A stretch of DNA of 64,000 nucleotides from Promethearchaeati archaeon (GTDB lineage Archaea; Asgardarchaeota; Heimdallarchaeia; Heimdallarchaeales; Heimdallarchaeaceae): assembly GCA_013166775.1 (NCBI GenBank), contig JABLTJ010000008.1, positions 52,564 to 116,563 of the forward strand, given 5' to 3'. The translations under genes and the position numbers were made by a program. A model generated the notes under the pieces. The model was given only the letters and a program-made list of their open reading frames with translations, did not search any database and had not been told where the DNA came from. Positions 42,002 to 49,704 of the stretch are shown piece after piece; the stretch's first letter is position 1, and each line of letters opens with the position of its first letter.

Positions 42002-44347
42002 GTGGATCATAAATTAACAATGACCCTTGAAATGCTAGCTATTTACCTTGCTGAGAAACAAGGGTTAACAACTGAATATAAAGGCATTAACTATGGACAT
42101 TCCGTTTCAATAGTTAAGAACACTGTATTGTTTCAAGATCCTGAATCACTCTTTGCTAGGATGAGAACCTTCTCCCCTACACTGATTCATTCTTTGATTA
42201 GAAACAAACATCTGATCCAAGCTCCTTTCAAAGAGAATAAATTAGCATATATTGGAAAAGAATTCTTACCTATTTTTTATTATTCGAATGTTAAGGATGA
42301 GATAGAGTATAAACGCTCTGAAACGCGTTCTGTTCTGGAATTCCTGAATGAAAAAGGTTCATCTACACGACAAAAAATAATGGAACAGTTTAAGCTGACA
42401 AAAGAACAAGTAATGGAAGTCTTAACAGAACTTCGAAACAATTTCCAAATCTTCATGTTCTATGACGGAACTAGATGGACTATTTATAGTTCTGATATCT
42501 TGTTAGATTCAAATCCAATAAGCAAAGCTTCTGCCGTTACTGAACTAGTTTATCAAACAATCAAAAGTTATGGACCAATCACTGTTCCACAAATTATGCA
42601 TATGTTGGAAATGTCAGGGGGACGTATTAGTACCAGCATTATAGAGTTGTACGAGAATAAGAAAATAATAAGAGGTTATTTTGTGGAAAACTCTAGTTAT
42701 GAAGCTTTTATTGCAGCAGATGAACTACAATATATGACCGAATATATAGAAAAATACACTCCTGAAGAGAAAAAGGAATTAATGATTATACCTTCATCTG
42801 ATTTTGTAGCGAGATACTGGTCATCAGCTGATTTTACAGTTTTGGAGGAAACTGAAAAGGAATTGGTTCTAATTTCAGGAAAACCCGTATGCACATTTGA
42901 CTACAAAGTCATTGGAGATAACTTGCATGTAATTAACCTTCGTAAAACATCTGAATATAGCAATTATGAGGATGAGATTAGGATTAAGATTCAAGAATTT
43001 GCTGAAAATAAAGGAAAGATGCTAGTTTTTCCTAAACTTGAATCAGAAGAAATTGAAACACAATCCAAAGAATTCGCAAGAGTATTGTCTCAAAGAGGAT
43101 ATTCTGCTCGAACTTCTGGTCTTGTCTATCATCTCTCAAAATTTGCTAAAAAAGAAGTTAGCAAGCGTTTAGTTACTTATGATGATGTTTTTCCCCTTCT
43201 CTTACACTTCCAGTTCATGAGTACTCAAAAACAATCATCATCAAAAAATGGATTAAGAAACAGCATCACTTCATTAGCTATCCCCTTATCTCTTCCTTCG
43301 ATTAAGCTTAGAGTAAGTTTAGGAAAAGAGCATCTAACGAATGAAATGGTCATTGAAAAACAACTTGCATTAGGGAAATTTGGTGGTTTTACAAGAGGAT
43401 ATGTATCTTCTGAATACTATCTTGTCTACTCCAAATTAAGTCCAACAAGACATCTGGGTGTTTTAGAAGAGAAAGCTGTTGGAATAATAAAAAGAAAGGG
43501 GAAGATAAATTTCAAACAGCTTAAAGAAGAGATGAGTCTTTCAGAGAGAGTCCTATTAGCAACTCTCCAACGATTAGAAATAGCTCATGAAATAATACAA
43601 ACTAAATCAGTTTCGAATCAAATCATTTGGTTACCTGTTTCTGATTTTCTAAAAAATATAAATGCAAAAAATGTAGAAACTCAGAGAGAAGCATGGATAG
43701 AGGTTGTACATCGGATGTTATCTTCCAATCTTCCTCTTACTATATCACAAATAGCTAATATCACTGGTCTATCAAACACCCAAGTTGAGGTATACCTCAA
43801 AGAACTAATAGCTTCTAGAGGGGTGAGATCAGGAAAGTACATTGAGGATGTCAATGAAATTCAGTTCACAGTTAAAGAAGTAGAAGAACTGATTGCAGGT
43901 TATATCTTACAAAAAGAAGAATCAAGTTCTAAAATTAAAGAAGCTTCTTCTTCAATTTATCTTCCAAGGAATGATCCAATAATAACTCTTTATCGAACAT
44001 ACTTATTAAAACGCTTTAAACTGCGCTCTCTTTTCTTAAGGAGTTTACCTACTGACTTTGCAGAGCTTATTCTAATTAATGGTTTACCTGCAGCAGCTTT
44101 ACATTTCAAAAAACAAGAGAATATTGAATTTGTTAATAACATAGAAATTTTACCTGAATATGCAGATTCACATTCCATCATGCTTCTCTTTAGTGCTATT
44201 CAAAATTATCTTAATAAAACAAAAGAAGAAGGAAAGAGACAATTGAGGATCAAACAGATTAACGGAATTCCATTATATTCCGAAGCTGGCAGGAAGTTTT
44301 TAACGCTAATGAAGGATATGCAAGTAGATTTTCTCATTCAACCATAA
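42002..44347 (+). CDS. Winged-helix array protein, paralogous to the Lhr extension
   Basis: This 781-residue protein lacks helicase motifs but repeats the pattern of the upstream protein's C-terminal half. It has serial winged helices (SVLEFLNEKGSSTRQKIMEQF, LVYQTIKSYGPITVPQIMHML, IIKRKGKINFKQLKEEM, MLSSNLPLTISQIANITGL). It then has IYLPRNDPIITLYRTYLLKRF, matching ILPRNDPFTKLGLRLHL. It probably binds DNA as a partner or separate AlkZ-like glycosylase module of the Lhr helicase. The start is GTG 42002, 6 nt after lhr; ATG 42020 is an alternative. Confidence 0.65.
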   Translation: MDHKLTMTLEMLAIYLAEKQGLTTEYKGINYGHSVSIVKNTVLFQDPESLFARMRTFSPTLIHSLIRNKHLIQAPFKENKLAYIGKEFLPIFYYSNVKDEIEYKRSETRSVLEFLNEKGSSTRQKIMEQFKLTKEQVMEVLTELRNNFQIFMFYDGTRWTIYSSDILLDSNPISKASAVTELVYQTIKSYGPITVPQIMHMLEMSGGRISTSIIELYENKKIIRGYFVENSSYEAFIAADELQYMTEYIEKYTPEEKKELMIIPSSDFVARYWSSADFTVLEETEKELVLISGKPVCTFDYKVIGDNLHVINLRKTSEYSNYEDEIRIKIQEFAENKGKMLVFPKLESEEIETQSKEFARVLSQRGYSARTSGLVYHLSKFAKKEVSKRLVTYDDVFPLLLHFQFMSTQKQSSSKNGLRNSITSLAIPLSLPSIKLRVSLGKEHLTNEMVIEKQLALGKFGGFTRGYVSSEYYLVYSKLSPTRHLGVLEEKAVGIIKRKGKINFKQLKEEMSLSERVLLATLQRLEIAHEIIQTKSVSNQIIWLPVSDFLKNINAKNVETQREAWIEVVHRMLSSNLPLTISQIANITGLSNTQVEVYLKELIASRGVRSGKYIEDVNEIQFTVKEVEELIAGYILQKEESSSKIKEASSSIYLPRNDPIITLYRTYLLKRFKLRSLFLRSLPTDFAELILINGLPAAALHFKKQENIEFVNNIEILPEYADSHSIMLLFSAIQNYLNKTKEEGKRQLRIKQINGIPLYSEAGRKFLTLMKDMQVDFLIQP

Positions 44348-44394
44348 CTTTTCTGAGGGATATCTTTTTTATTTCTAACTCCAAAGTTATTTTG

Positions 44395-45246
44395 ATGATA
44401 AGATCTGCTCAATATGCTGGTTCTTTCTACGCTAATAGACCTGATGATCTTCTAGCTTCACTAAAACATTGCTTTAAGGGTCCTTTTGGACCACAAAAAC
44501 TACCTGAGGATGTGGAAAAGATTGAAAAACTAGCTCCTTTCCTTTTAGTTCCTCACGCAGGCTATATTTATAGTGGTCCTGTAGCAGCTTGGAGTTATCT
44601 AGAATTAAGCAAATTCACTCATCCTGATACAGTTATAATTCTTGGTCCAAATCATACTGGATTTGGAGCTGAAATAGGAGTACCTAAAGAAGTAAGTGTT
44701 TGGAGTACTCCTTTCGGTGATGTTGAAATCGACCATACTATAATAGATAAAATGGTAAATATAAGTAAGCATATCTCAAAAAACGATCTCTCACATGCTA
44801 GAGAACATTCAATAGAAGTTCAACTGCCTTTTCTTCAATTTGTATTATCTGAACCTTTCAAGTTAGTTCCTATATCTTTATTAAATCAAGGATTGGACAC
44901 AGCGATACTCTTAGGAGAAATATTAAGCGATATCTGCTTGAACGAAAATGTTGTAGTTATTGCAAGTAGCGATTTTTCACATTATGAATCCCATGAAATA
45001 GCTAAAAGTAAAGATTCAAAAGTCCTCAAAGCAATAGAAAAACTTGACATAAAAGAAATGTATGATACAAAGTACAGTCAAAATGTTTCAATGTGTGGCC
45101 ATGGTCCTATAGGTGCTACAATAGAAGCTGCAAAAAAAACCAATAGAACAAAAAGCAAAATACTAAGTTATGCGACATCAGGGGATGTTTCAGGAATGAA
45201 AAATCAAGTGGTCGGGTATAGTGCTGCAGCTTTTTACAAAGAATAA
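44395..45246 (+). CDS. MEMO1-family protein (AmmeMemoRadiSam system protein B)
   Basis: A dioxygenase-fold metalloprotein conserved in archaea and eukaryotes. Metal-site motifs PHAGYIYSGP, LGPNHTGFG, SSDFSHYE and the Cys in MCGHGPIGA are all present, and the C terminus GMKNQVVGYSAAAF is typical. Length 283 is normal. The AMMECR1 and radical SAM partners are not adjacent. Biochemical role unsettled; human MEMO1 binds iron/copper. ATG 44395 is preferred to the track's TTG. Confidence 0.93.
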   Translation: MIRSAQYAGSFYANRPDDLLASLKHCFKGPFGPQKLPEDVEKIEKLAPFLLVPHAGYIYSGPVAAWSYLELSKFTHPDTVIILGPNHTGFGAEIGVPKEVSVWSTPFGDVEIDHTIIDKMVNISKHISKNDLSHAREHSIEVQLPFLQFVLSEPFKLVPISLLNQGLDTAILLGEILSDICLNENVVVIASSDFSHYESHEIAKSKDSKVLKAIEKLDIKEMYDTKYSQNVSMCGHGPIGATIEAAKKTNRTKSKILSYATSGDVSGMKNQVVGYSAAAFYKE

Positions 45247-45302
45247 TGAGAAAAGTGTCATTAAAGAAAAACATATCAGTAAAGTGAATATGACGTTACT
45301 GA

Positions 45303-45839
45303 GTGAGTAAAGTGCCAATGAAAATACATTCTACAAGCAAGATTGTTCTCATAGGTGATGCAAGGGTAGGAAAAACCTCGCTAGTAAGAAGGTTTGTTGC
45401 AAACATGTTTGAACCATCATACCAAATAACACTAGGAACAACAATAATGAAAAAGGACGTTGAATACTTAAATTATATCGTAACACTAGCAATTTGGGAC
45501 GTAGGCGGCCAGGAAGTTTTCAGACAAATTCGTAGTAAGTATTTTTTTGGTAGTAGTGGTGCTTTAGCTGTTTGTGATGTTTCCAATTCTAGATCTTACG
45601 ATAATCTTCCCTCTTGGATTGATTCTTTTAGGAATGTCGTTGGTGATAAACCTATTGTCTTTTTAGCTAATAAATGTGATCTGAAAGATTCACAAATTAC
45701 CGAAAAAGATGTTCAAGCTCTTATTGATAAATATGAAAATTCTGAATTTCTGTTTACTTCTGCAAAAGATGGGACCAATACAGAGAAGGCCTTCATTAAT
45801 TTAGTAAGATTGATGGTAGCTGAAGAAGATGTAATCTGA
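45303..45839 (+). CDS. Ras/Rab-like small GTPase with Arf-like WDVGGQ
   Basis: Motifs: P-loop GDARVGKTS, TLGTTI (switch I), WDVGGQE (G3), LANKCDL (G4) and FTSAKDG (G5). The body resembles Rab/Ras, but the double Gly in G3 is the Arf version. There is no C-terminal cysteine, so no prenylation. GTG start 45303; ATG 45318 (MKIHSTSK) is equally possible. It follows the MEMO gene by 56 nt on the same strand. Role inferred as membrane-associated signalling, not established. Confidence 0.92.
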   Translation: MSKVPMKIHSTSKIVLIGDARVGKTSLVRRFVANMFEPSYQITLGTTIMKKDVEYLNYIVTLAIWDVGGQEVFRQIRSKYFFGSSGALAVCDVSNSRSYDNLPSWIDSFRNVVGDKPIVFLANKCDLKDSQITEKDVQALIDKYENSEFLFTSAKDGTNTEKAFINLVRLMVAEEDVI

Positions 45840-45843
45840 ATTT

Positions 45844-46317
45844 TTAGCTTTCAACATTTTGTCGCAGAAGATAAAGAGCAATAGTTATTTCTCCCAAACA
45901 ACCAATTTCGTTCACTTTATCAAAATAAATCGGTTTTCCTAAATCTAGCTCTTGTTTTGTTAAACCTGGATCCGCACCACCGAATACCAAAAGAACTGTT
46001 TTTCCTGATAAGTATGATTCTGCAATTGAAACTGGATCGAAAGTTTCTTTTGAAAAAGGTCTTTTGATGAATAAATATATCTCGTTTGGAGAACATAAAT
46101 CAATTGAATCTTTTATTTCTTGTAGATAAAGAACATTGGCTTGATTTGAATGAGCCATTTTCTGAGCAATGGGGATACCTGTTGTAGCTGCTGTTCCTAC
46201 AGCCTTTGAAAAAACAATATCTCTAGCGCCTAATCCTAAAGCAATTTTAGTGAATTCTTTACATAAATTAATGCTACTGAAATTATGAAGTTGAACGATA
46301 AGCTTTCCTTCAGTCAT
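45844..46317 (-). CDS. SPOUT-like/RecB-annotated archaeal conserved protein (COG4080-type)
   Basis: Residues LGARDIVFSKAVGTAATTGIP and LVFGGADPGLTKQELDLG, ending EIGCLGEITIALYLLRQ, resemble a small SPOUT methyltransferase-type knot in which a Gly-rich loop binds SAM. Archaeal homologues have been annotated both as RecB-like nuclease and as SpoU-related. No PD-(D/E)XK motif is visible, so I favour the SPOUT reading. Length 157. Convergent with the upstream GTPase gene (4-nt gap). Confidence 0.5.
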   Translation of the reverse strand: MTEGKLIVQLHNFSSINLCKEFTKIALGLGARDIVFSKAVGTAATTGIPIAQKMAHSNQANVLYLQEIKDSIDLCSPNEIYLFIKRPFSKETFDPVSIAESYLSGKTVLLVFGGADPGLTKQELDLGKPIYFDKVNEIGCLGEITIALYLLRQNVES

Positions 46318-46380
46318 AGGAAAGAAAGAATCTTACATAATAAAAAAGTAACCATCTTGATTATAGTAGAAAAGAAAATT

Positions 46381-46389
46381 CTTAAAAAG
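46381..46389 (+). promoter_or_regulatory. TATA box of tRNA-His
   Basis: CTTAAAAAG lies 27-35 nt before the mature tRNA 5' end at 46416. Confidence 0.5.
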
Positions 46390-46415
46390 TAATAAATAGG
46401 ACAAAGATTAACTGA

Positions 46416-46506
46416 GCTCCGATAGTATAACGGTTAGTATTGGGGATTGTGGATCTTAATGAGCAAAATTCCCTAGGTGACGGTTCGATTCCGTCTCGGG
46501 GCACCA
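46416..46506 (+). tRNA. trnH: tRNA-His (GTG) with 16-nt intron and encoded CCA
   Basis: The acceptor stem GCTCCGA/TCGGGGC, D arm GTAT...GTAT, anticodon stem GGGGA/TCCCT, anticodon GTG (46449-46451) and T arm GACGG-TTCGATT-CCGTC all pair. CCA (46504-46506) is encoded. An intron (46453-46468) sits at position 37/38 in a bulge-helix-bulge: TTGT/GCAA with 3-nt bulges GGA and AAT. The base before G1 is A, so G-1 is not encoded, and the discriminator is A73 rather than the usual archaeal C73. Confidence 0.95.
46453..46468 (+). other. tRNA-His intron (bulge-helix-bulge)
   Basis: ATCTTAATGAGCAAAA is removed by cuts in the two 3-nt bulges. The central 4-bp helix is TTGT (46447-46450) with GCAA (46463-46466). 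The inner helix is only 2 bp (TC/GA) with a TTAAT loop, so this is a relaxed but canonical motif at position 37/38. Confidence 0.85.
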
Positions 46507-46532
46507 AATTTCTCTTTTTTATATTTTTAGGA
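46507..46532 (+). terminator. Oligo-T tract after tRNA-His
   Basis: AATTTCTCTTTTTTATATTTTT follows the CCA end and is a likely archaeal terminator between the tRNA and coaD. Confidence 0.4.
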
Positions 46533-46579
46533 AAATTTAAAGGAAAGTAGTGTTCTCTTTAGATAATCAAGGTGATATG

Positions 46580-47053
46580 ATGCCATGGGTAGATGAAGTG
46601 ATAATGGGAGGAACTTTTGATCATCTTCACCAAGGACATAAGGCACTTTTAGAAGCAGCAATAAGCATGGGTGAATTCATTAGAGTGGGAATAACTTCAG
46701 ATGAATTCGCTAAAAGTCTTAGACGAACTGATTCCCATATACATCTTATGCAACCATTAGCAATTCGAAAAGAAGAACTAGAAAAGTATCTTCTATCTAG
46801 AGGTTGTGAGAAATTTGAGATTATAGTGATAAATGATAGATATGGTTTTGCTCTTAACTCACCTGATGCCGAGGGAATTGTTGTAACTGAAGAAACATAC
46901 CCTACTGCTGTGGACATTAATAAGCTTAGAATAATGAATACTATGGATCAATTACTGATTCTAGTGATTCCTTTTGTTTTTGACGAAAAGGGGATAATTA
47001 TAAGTTCTAGAAGAATCCGACAACAACTAGCTGAAATGACTGAAAAAGAATAA
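46580..47053 (+). CDS. coaD: Pantetheine-phosphate adenylyltransferase (archaeal type)
   Basis: It transfers AMP from ATP to 4'-phosphopantetheine to make dephospho-CoA. VIMGGTFDHLHQGHKALL carries the T/HxGH nucleotidyltransferase motif, and IIISSRRIRQQL the ISSxxIR motif. Length about 157 matches archaeal/eukaryotic PPAT. The track's start (46550) adds MFSLDNQGDM. A Shine-Dalgarno GGTGAT (46571-46576) lies 3 nt before ATG 46580, which I use; the ATG at 46577 directly abuts it. Confidence 0.92.
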   Translation: MPWVDEVIMGGTFDHLHQGHKALLEAAISMGEFIRVGITSDEFAKSLRRTDSHIHLMQPLAIRKEELEKYLLSRGCEKFEIIVINDRYGFALNSPDAEGIVVTEETYPTAVDINKLRIMNTMDQLLILVIPFVFDEKGIIISSRRIRQQLAEMTEKE

Positions 47054-47076
47054 ATGTGAAACATTATAGAAGGAAG

Positions 47077-47607
47077 TTAACTTCTTGTCTCTATTCCTCT
47101 AAGGATTTCTTCACCCATTGTTATGAAAGCATCAGGAACATTAGTACCTGTTTTTGCAGAAGTTTCTATAAAGCCAATACATCCCGACTCTTGAGCAAAT
47201 TTCTTTCCTTCTTCTGTAGAAACATCTCTAAGATCATCCAGATCATTTTTGTTACCTACTAACATTAACATGATTCTTGGACTTTCAGTTTTAGCTTCTT
47301 TTATCCATGTTTGTAGATTTTCAAATGATTGTCGTCTGGTTATATCATATGTAACTAAAGCTCCTAAACTCCCTTTGAAAAATATCTGACGCATAGAAGC
47401 AAAACGATCTTGCCCTGCTATATCCCAAAGCTGTAAACAAATCCTTGTATCTTTTATTGTTTCAAATCTAGAATATGGTTCCATTCCAATAGTCATAAGA
47501 TAGCCAGCTTGGAATTTGTTATGAATGAACCTTTGAACTAAGCTTGTTTTTCCTACAGCCCCATCGCCTAATAATAGTATTTTAAAGGTGTATTTGTAGC
47601 TAGTCAT
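47077..47607 (-). CDS. Rab-like small GTPase
   Basis: A very eukaryote-like Rab/Ras domain: GDGAVGKTSL (G1), TIGMEPYS (switch I with Thr), LWDIAGQDRF (G3), VGNKNDLDD (G4) and ETSAKTG (G5). At 176 residues it is just the G domain and ends GIETRS, without a prenylation cysteine. TATA-like TTATAAA (47634-47640) lies 27-33 nt before the ATG. It is divergent from gatE. Effector and regulator unknown; a DENN-like candidate is encoded at 2835-3935. Confidence 0.96.
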   Translation of the reverse strand: MTSYKYTFKILLLGDGAVGKTSLVQRFIHNKFQAGYLMTIGMEPYSRFETIKDTRICLQLWDIAGQDRFASMRQIFFKGSLGALVTYDITRRQSFENLQTWIKEAKTESPRIMLMLVGNKNDLDDLRDVSTEEGKKFAQESGCIGFIETSAKTGTNVPDAFITMGEEILRGIETRS

Positions 47608-47633
47608 TTTATAACAACTTCTTATCGTTCTTG

Positions 47634-47640
47634 TTTATAA
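47634..47640 (-). promoter_or_regulatory. TATA box of the Rab-like gene
   Basis: TTATAAA on the minus strand, 27-33 nt before ATG 47607, consistent with a leaderless mRNA. Confidence 0.5.
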
Positions 47641-47714
47641 TCATTTTGTTAGAGTGTAATGAAATTGTAATATTTATTTTGTTTATTTGTTTGTGACATG
47701 TCGCTTTAAAGAAA

Positions 47715-47723
47715 GTTTAAAAT
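47715..47723 (+). promoter_or_regulatory. TATA box of gatE
   Basis: GTTTAAAAT lies 29-37 nt before ATG 47752. Confidence 0.45.
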
Positions 47724-47751
47724 CATTATTTTTTTCATACATTTAGTTGAT

Positions 47752-49704
47752 ATGTTAGAACCCAATAATCTCGATTTCATAAAACTAGGTTTTCATGCAG
47801 GTCTAGAGGTTCACCATCAGATTAAATCTGATCGCAAGCTCTTCTGCAATTGCCCTCCTATTTTAGAAGAGGATCCAGAAGCAATGGATTATAGTTTTTT
47901 CCGATATTTTCGACCCGTACTAGGAGAAATGGGTGATTTTGATCCTGGAATGTTGGTTGAATTTGAAAAAAATTACAAAGTCATCTATTTTGCTTGTGAG
48001 AGAAACACGTGTACGTATGAGATGGATGAAACACCACCCTTTAGTCCTGATATTGAAGCTATTAGAAAGGGTTTTCTTCTCTCTGCATATTTCAACTGCT
48101 CTGCCTATGCAGAAGAAATAGTTGTTAATCGCAAACAATATCTTGATGGTTCCATCACCACTGGTTTTCAGCGTACTTTTATTTGTGGAAGAGATGGATG
48201 GGTTCCTGTCAATGGAAAAAAAGTCAGAGTAACCAATGTATATATCGAAGAAGACGCAGCAAGGAGAGTTAATTGGATTGATACTTCAAGCAGGATAGTT
48301 TATTTTAATTTAGATAGATTGGGGGTACCTCTTACTGAAGTAATAACTGAATATACTGACGTTGAAACACCTGAAGAGCTAATTGAAACAGCTAAACAAA
48401 TAGGGCGTGTTCTAAGATTAAGTAGAGTTGGACGAAGAGGACTTGGCTCTGCTAGACAGGATGTAAATATTACAATTGAGGGTGGAGATCGGGTAGAAGT
48501 AAAAGGTGTTCAAGACCTTCATCTGTTCGATATCCTATGCAGACACGAGGTTGTCAGACAACATGCTCTTATTGGAATCATGGAAGAAATGAAAAAGAGA
48601 GGCATCAAAAAGGAGGATTTTGAACATACTTACATTGATATAAGTCATGTTTTAAATTTGGAAGAAGGATCAAAGGCTTTCGCTTCTGTTTTTCCTAAAA
48701 TGAAAGGGATTTTTGGTATTGAAGTACAACCAAACAAAGATTTCGGTTTGGAAATCTTTGAAAAGAGCATGTTAATAACTGGTATACCACGCGAGTATCA
48801 TTTTCATAGTGATCAACTTGAAGAAAATGCTGTAAGAAATAGGTCTGATTATCCTTGTAAAATTAACATTTCTCAGGAGAACTACCAGGAGATCTGTTCG
48901 ATTTTGAATCCTGAATCATCAGATGCAATCATTTTAGTTGTTGGTTCTGAAAGAAAAGCAATGCATTGTTTGAAGAAAATCGTTGAGCGTGTCAAGATTG
49001 CTATCGATGGTGTCCCTCAGGAAACAAGAAGACTAGTCCAAAATGGGAATACAGAATTTCTCAGAGTAATTCATGGGAAAGACCGTATTTATCCAGATAC
49101 AGACACTCCTCCAATAGTTATTTCCTTGGATAAAATACAAGAAATGACAAAGGATTTAAGAAAACGACCTTGGGAAGTGTTTGAAGATTTGAATGATAAA
49201 TATGGTTTCTTACAAGAAAAAATTGATCTTTTAATTAGAGATGAAAAAGTTGAGAAATTCTATGATTATACTGAAACAAAAAGGATTAATGCAAATCTAG
49301 CTTACAAGCTCCTAATAGATCTTCCACGTGAGAAAAGAAGAAGCGGTGTGATTCTTTCAAACAAAATAATTGATACTATAGCGGAATGGTTAGCGAAGAG
49401 GAATATAATAGCAGAACAAATCGGTATTTTGTTAAAGATTCTTTTAGAAAATCCTAATTTAACTTCAACAGAGATTAAAGCAAAATTAGGCACAAGACAG
49501 ATACCAATAAACGAATTGGAGGAGATGATACTTTCAAAATTGAAAGAATTTAATTTTGTTCCTTCAAAACAAGATGAAATCTATGATGACATACTTGTAT
49601 CAAAAGTAGTAGGTGTAATTATCAAAAATATTGGTTATGCTTACTCTGGCGAGTATCTAGTTGAAGCTGTGAAACATGTGATTTCTAAACAGGAGGATGA
49701 ATAA
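47752..49704 (+). CDS. gatE: Glutamyl-tRNA(Gln) amidotransferase subunit E
   Basis: Kinase and tRNA-binding subunit of the archaea-specific GatDE complex, which converts Glu-tRNA-Gln to Gln-tRNA-Gln. The N terminus GFHAGLEVHHQIKSDRKLFCNCPP is the GatB/E signature. The GatE-specific insertion (ERNTCTYEMDETPP and an AspRS-like domain, about 280-420) and the C-terminal helical tail domain are present. Length 650 is usual. It overlaps gatD. Presence of GatDE implies that the cell lacks a direct GlnRS route, a standard archaeal arrangement. Confidence 0.97.
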   Translation: MLEPNNLDFIKLGFHAGLEVHHQIKSDRKLFCNCPPILEEDPEAMDYSFFRYFRPVLGEMGDFDPGMLVEFEKNYKVIYFACERNTCTYEMDETPPFSPDIEAIRKGFLLSAYFNCSAYAEEIVVNRKQYLDGSITTGFQRTFICGRDGWVPVNGKKVRVTNVYIEEDAARRVNWIDTSSRIVYFNLDRLGVPLTEVITEYTDVETPEELIETAKQIGRVLRLSRVGRRGLGSARQDVNITIEGGDRVEVKGVQDLHLFDILCRHEVVRQHALIGIMEEMKKRGIKKEDFEHTYIDISHVLNLEEGSKAFASVFPKMKGIFGIEVQPNKDFGLEIFEKSMLITGIPREYHFHSDQLEENAVRNRSDYPCKINISQENYQEICSILNPESSDAIILVVGSERKAMHCLKKIVERVKIAIDGVPQETRRLVQNGNTEFLRVIHGKDRIYPDTDTPPIVISLDKIQEMTKDLRKRPWEVFEDLNDKYGFLQEKIDLLIRDEKVEKFYDYTETKRINANLAYKLLIDLPREKRRSGVILSNKIIDTIAEWLAKRNIIAEQIGILLKILLENPNLTSTEIKAKLGTRQIPINELEEMILSKLKEFNFVPSKQDEIYDDILVSKVVGVIIKNIGYAYSGEYLVEAVKHVISKQEDE

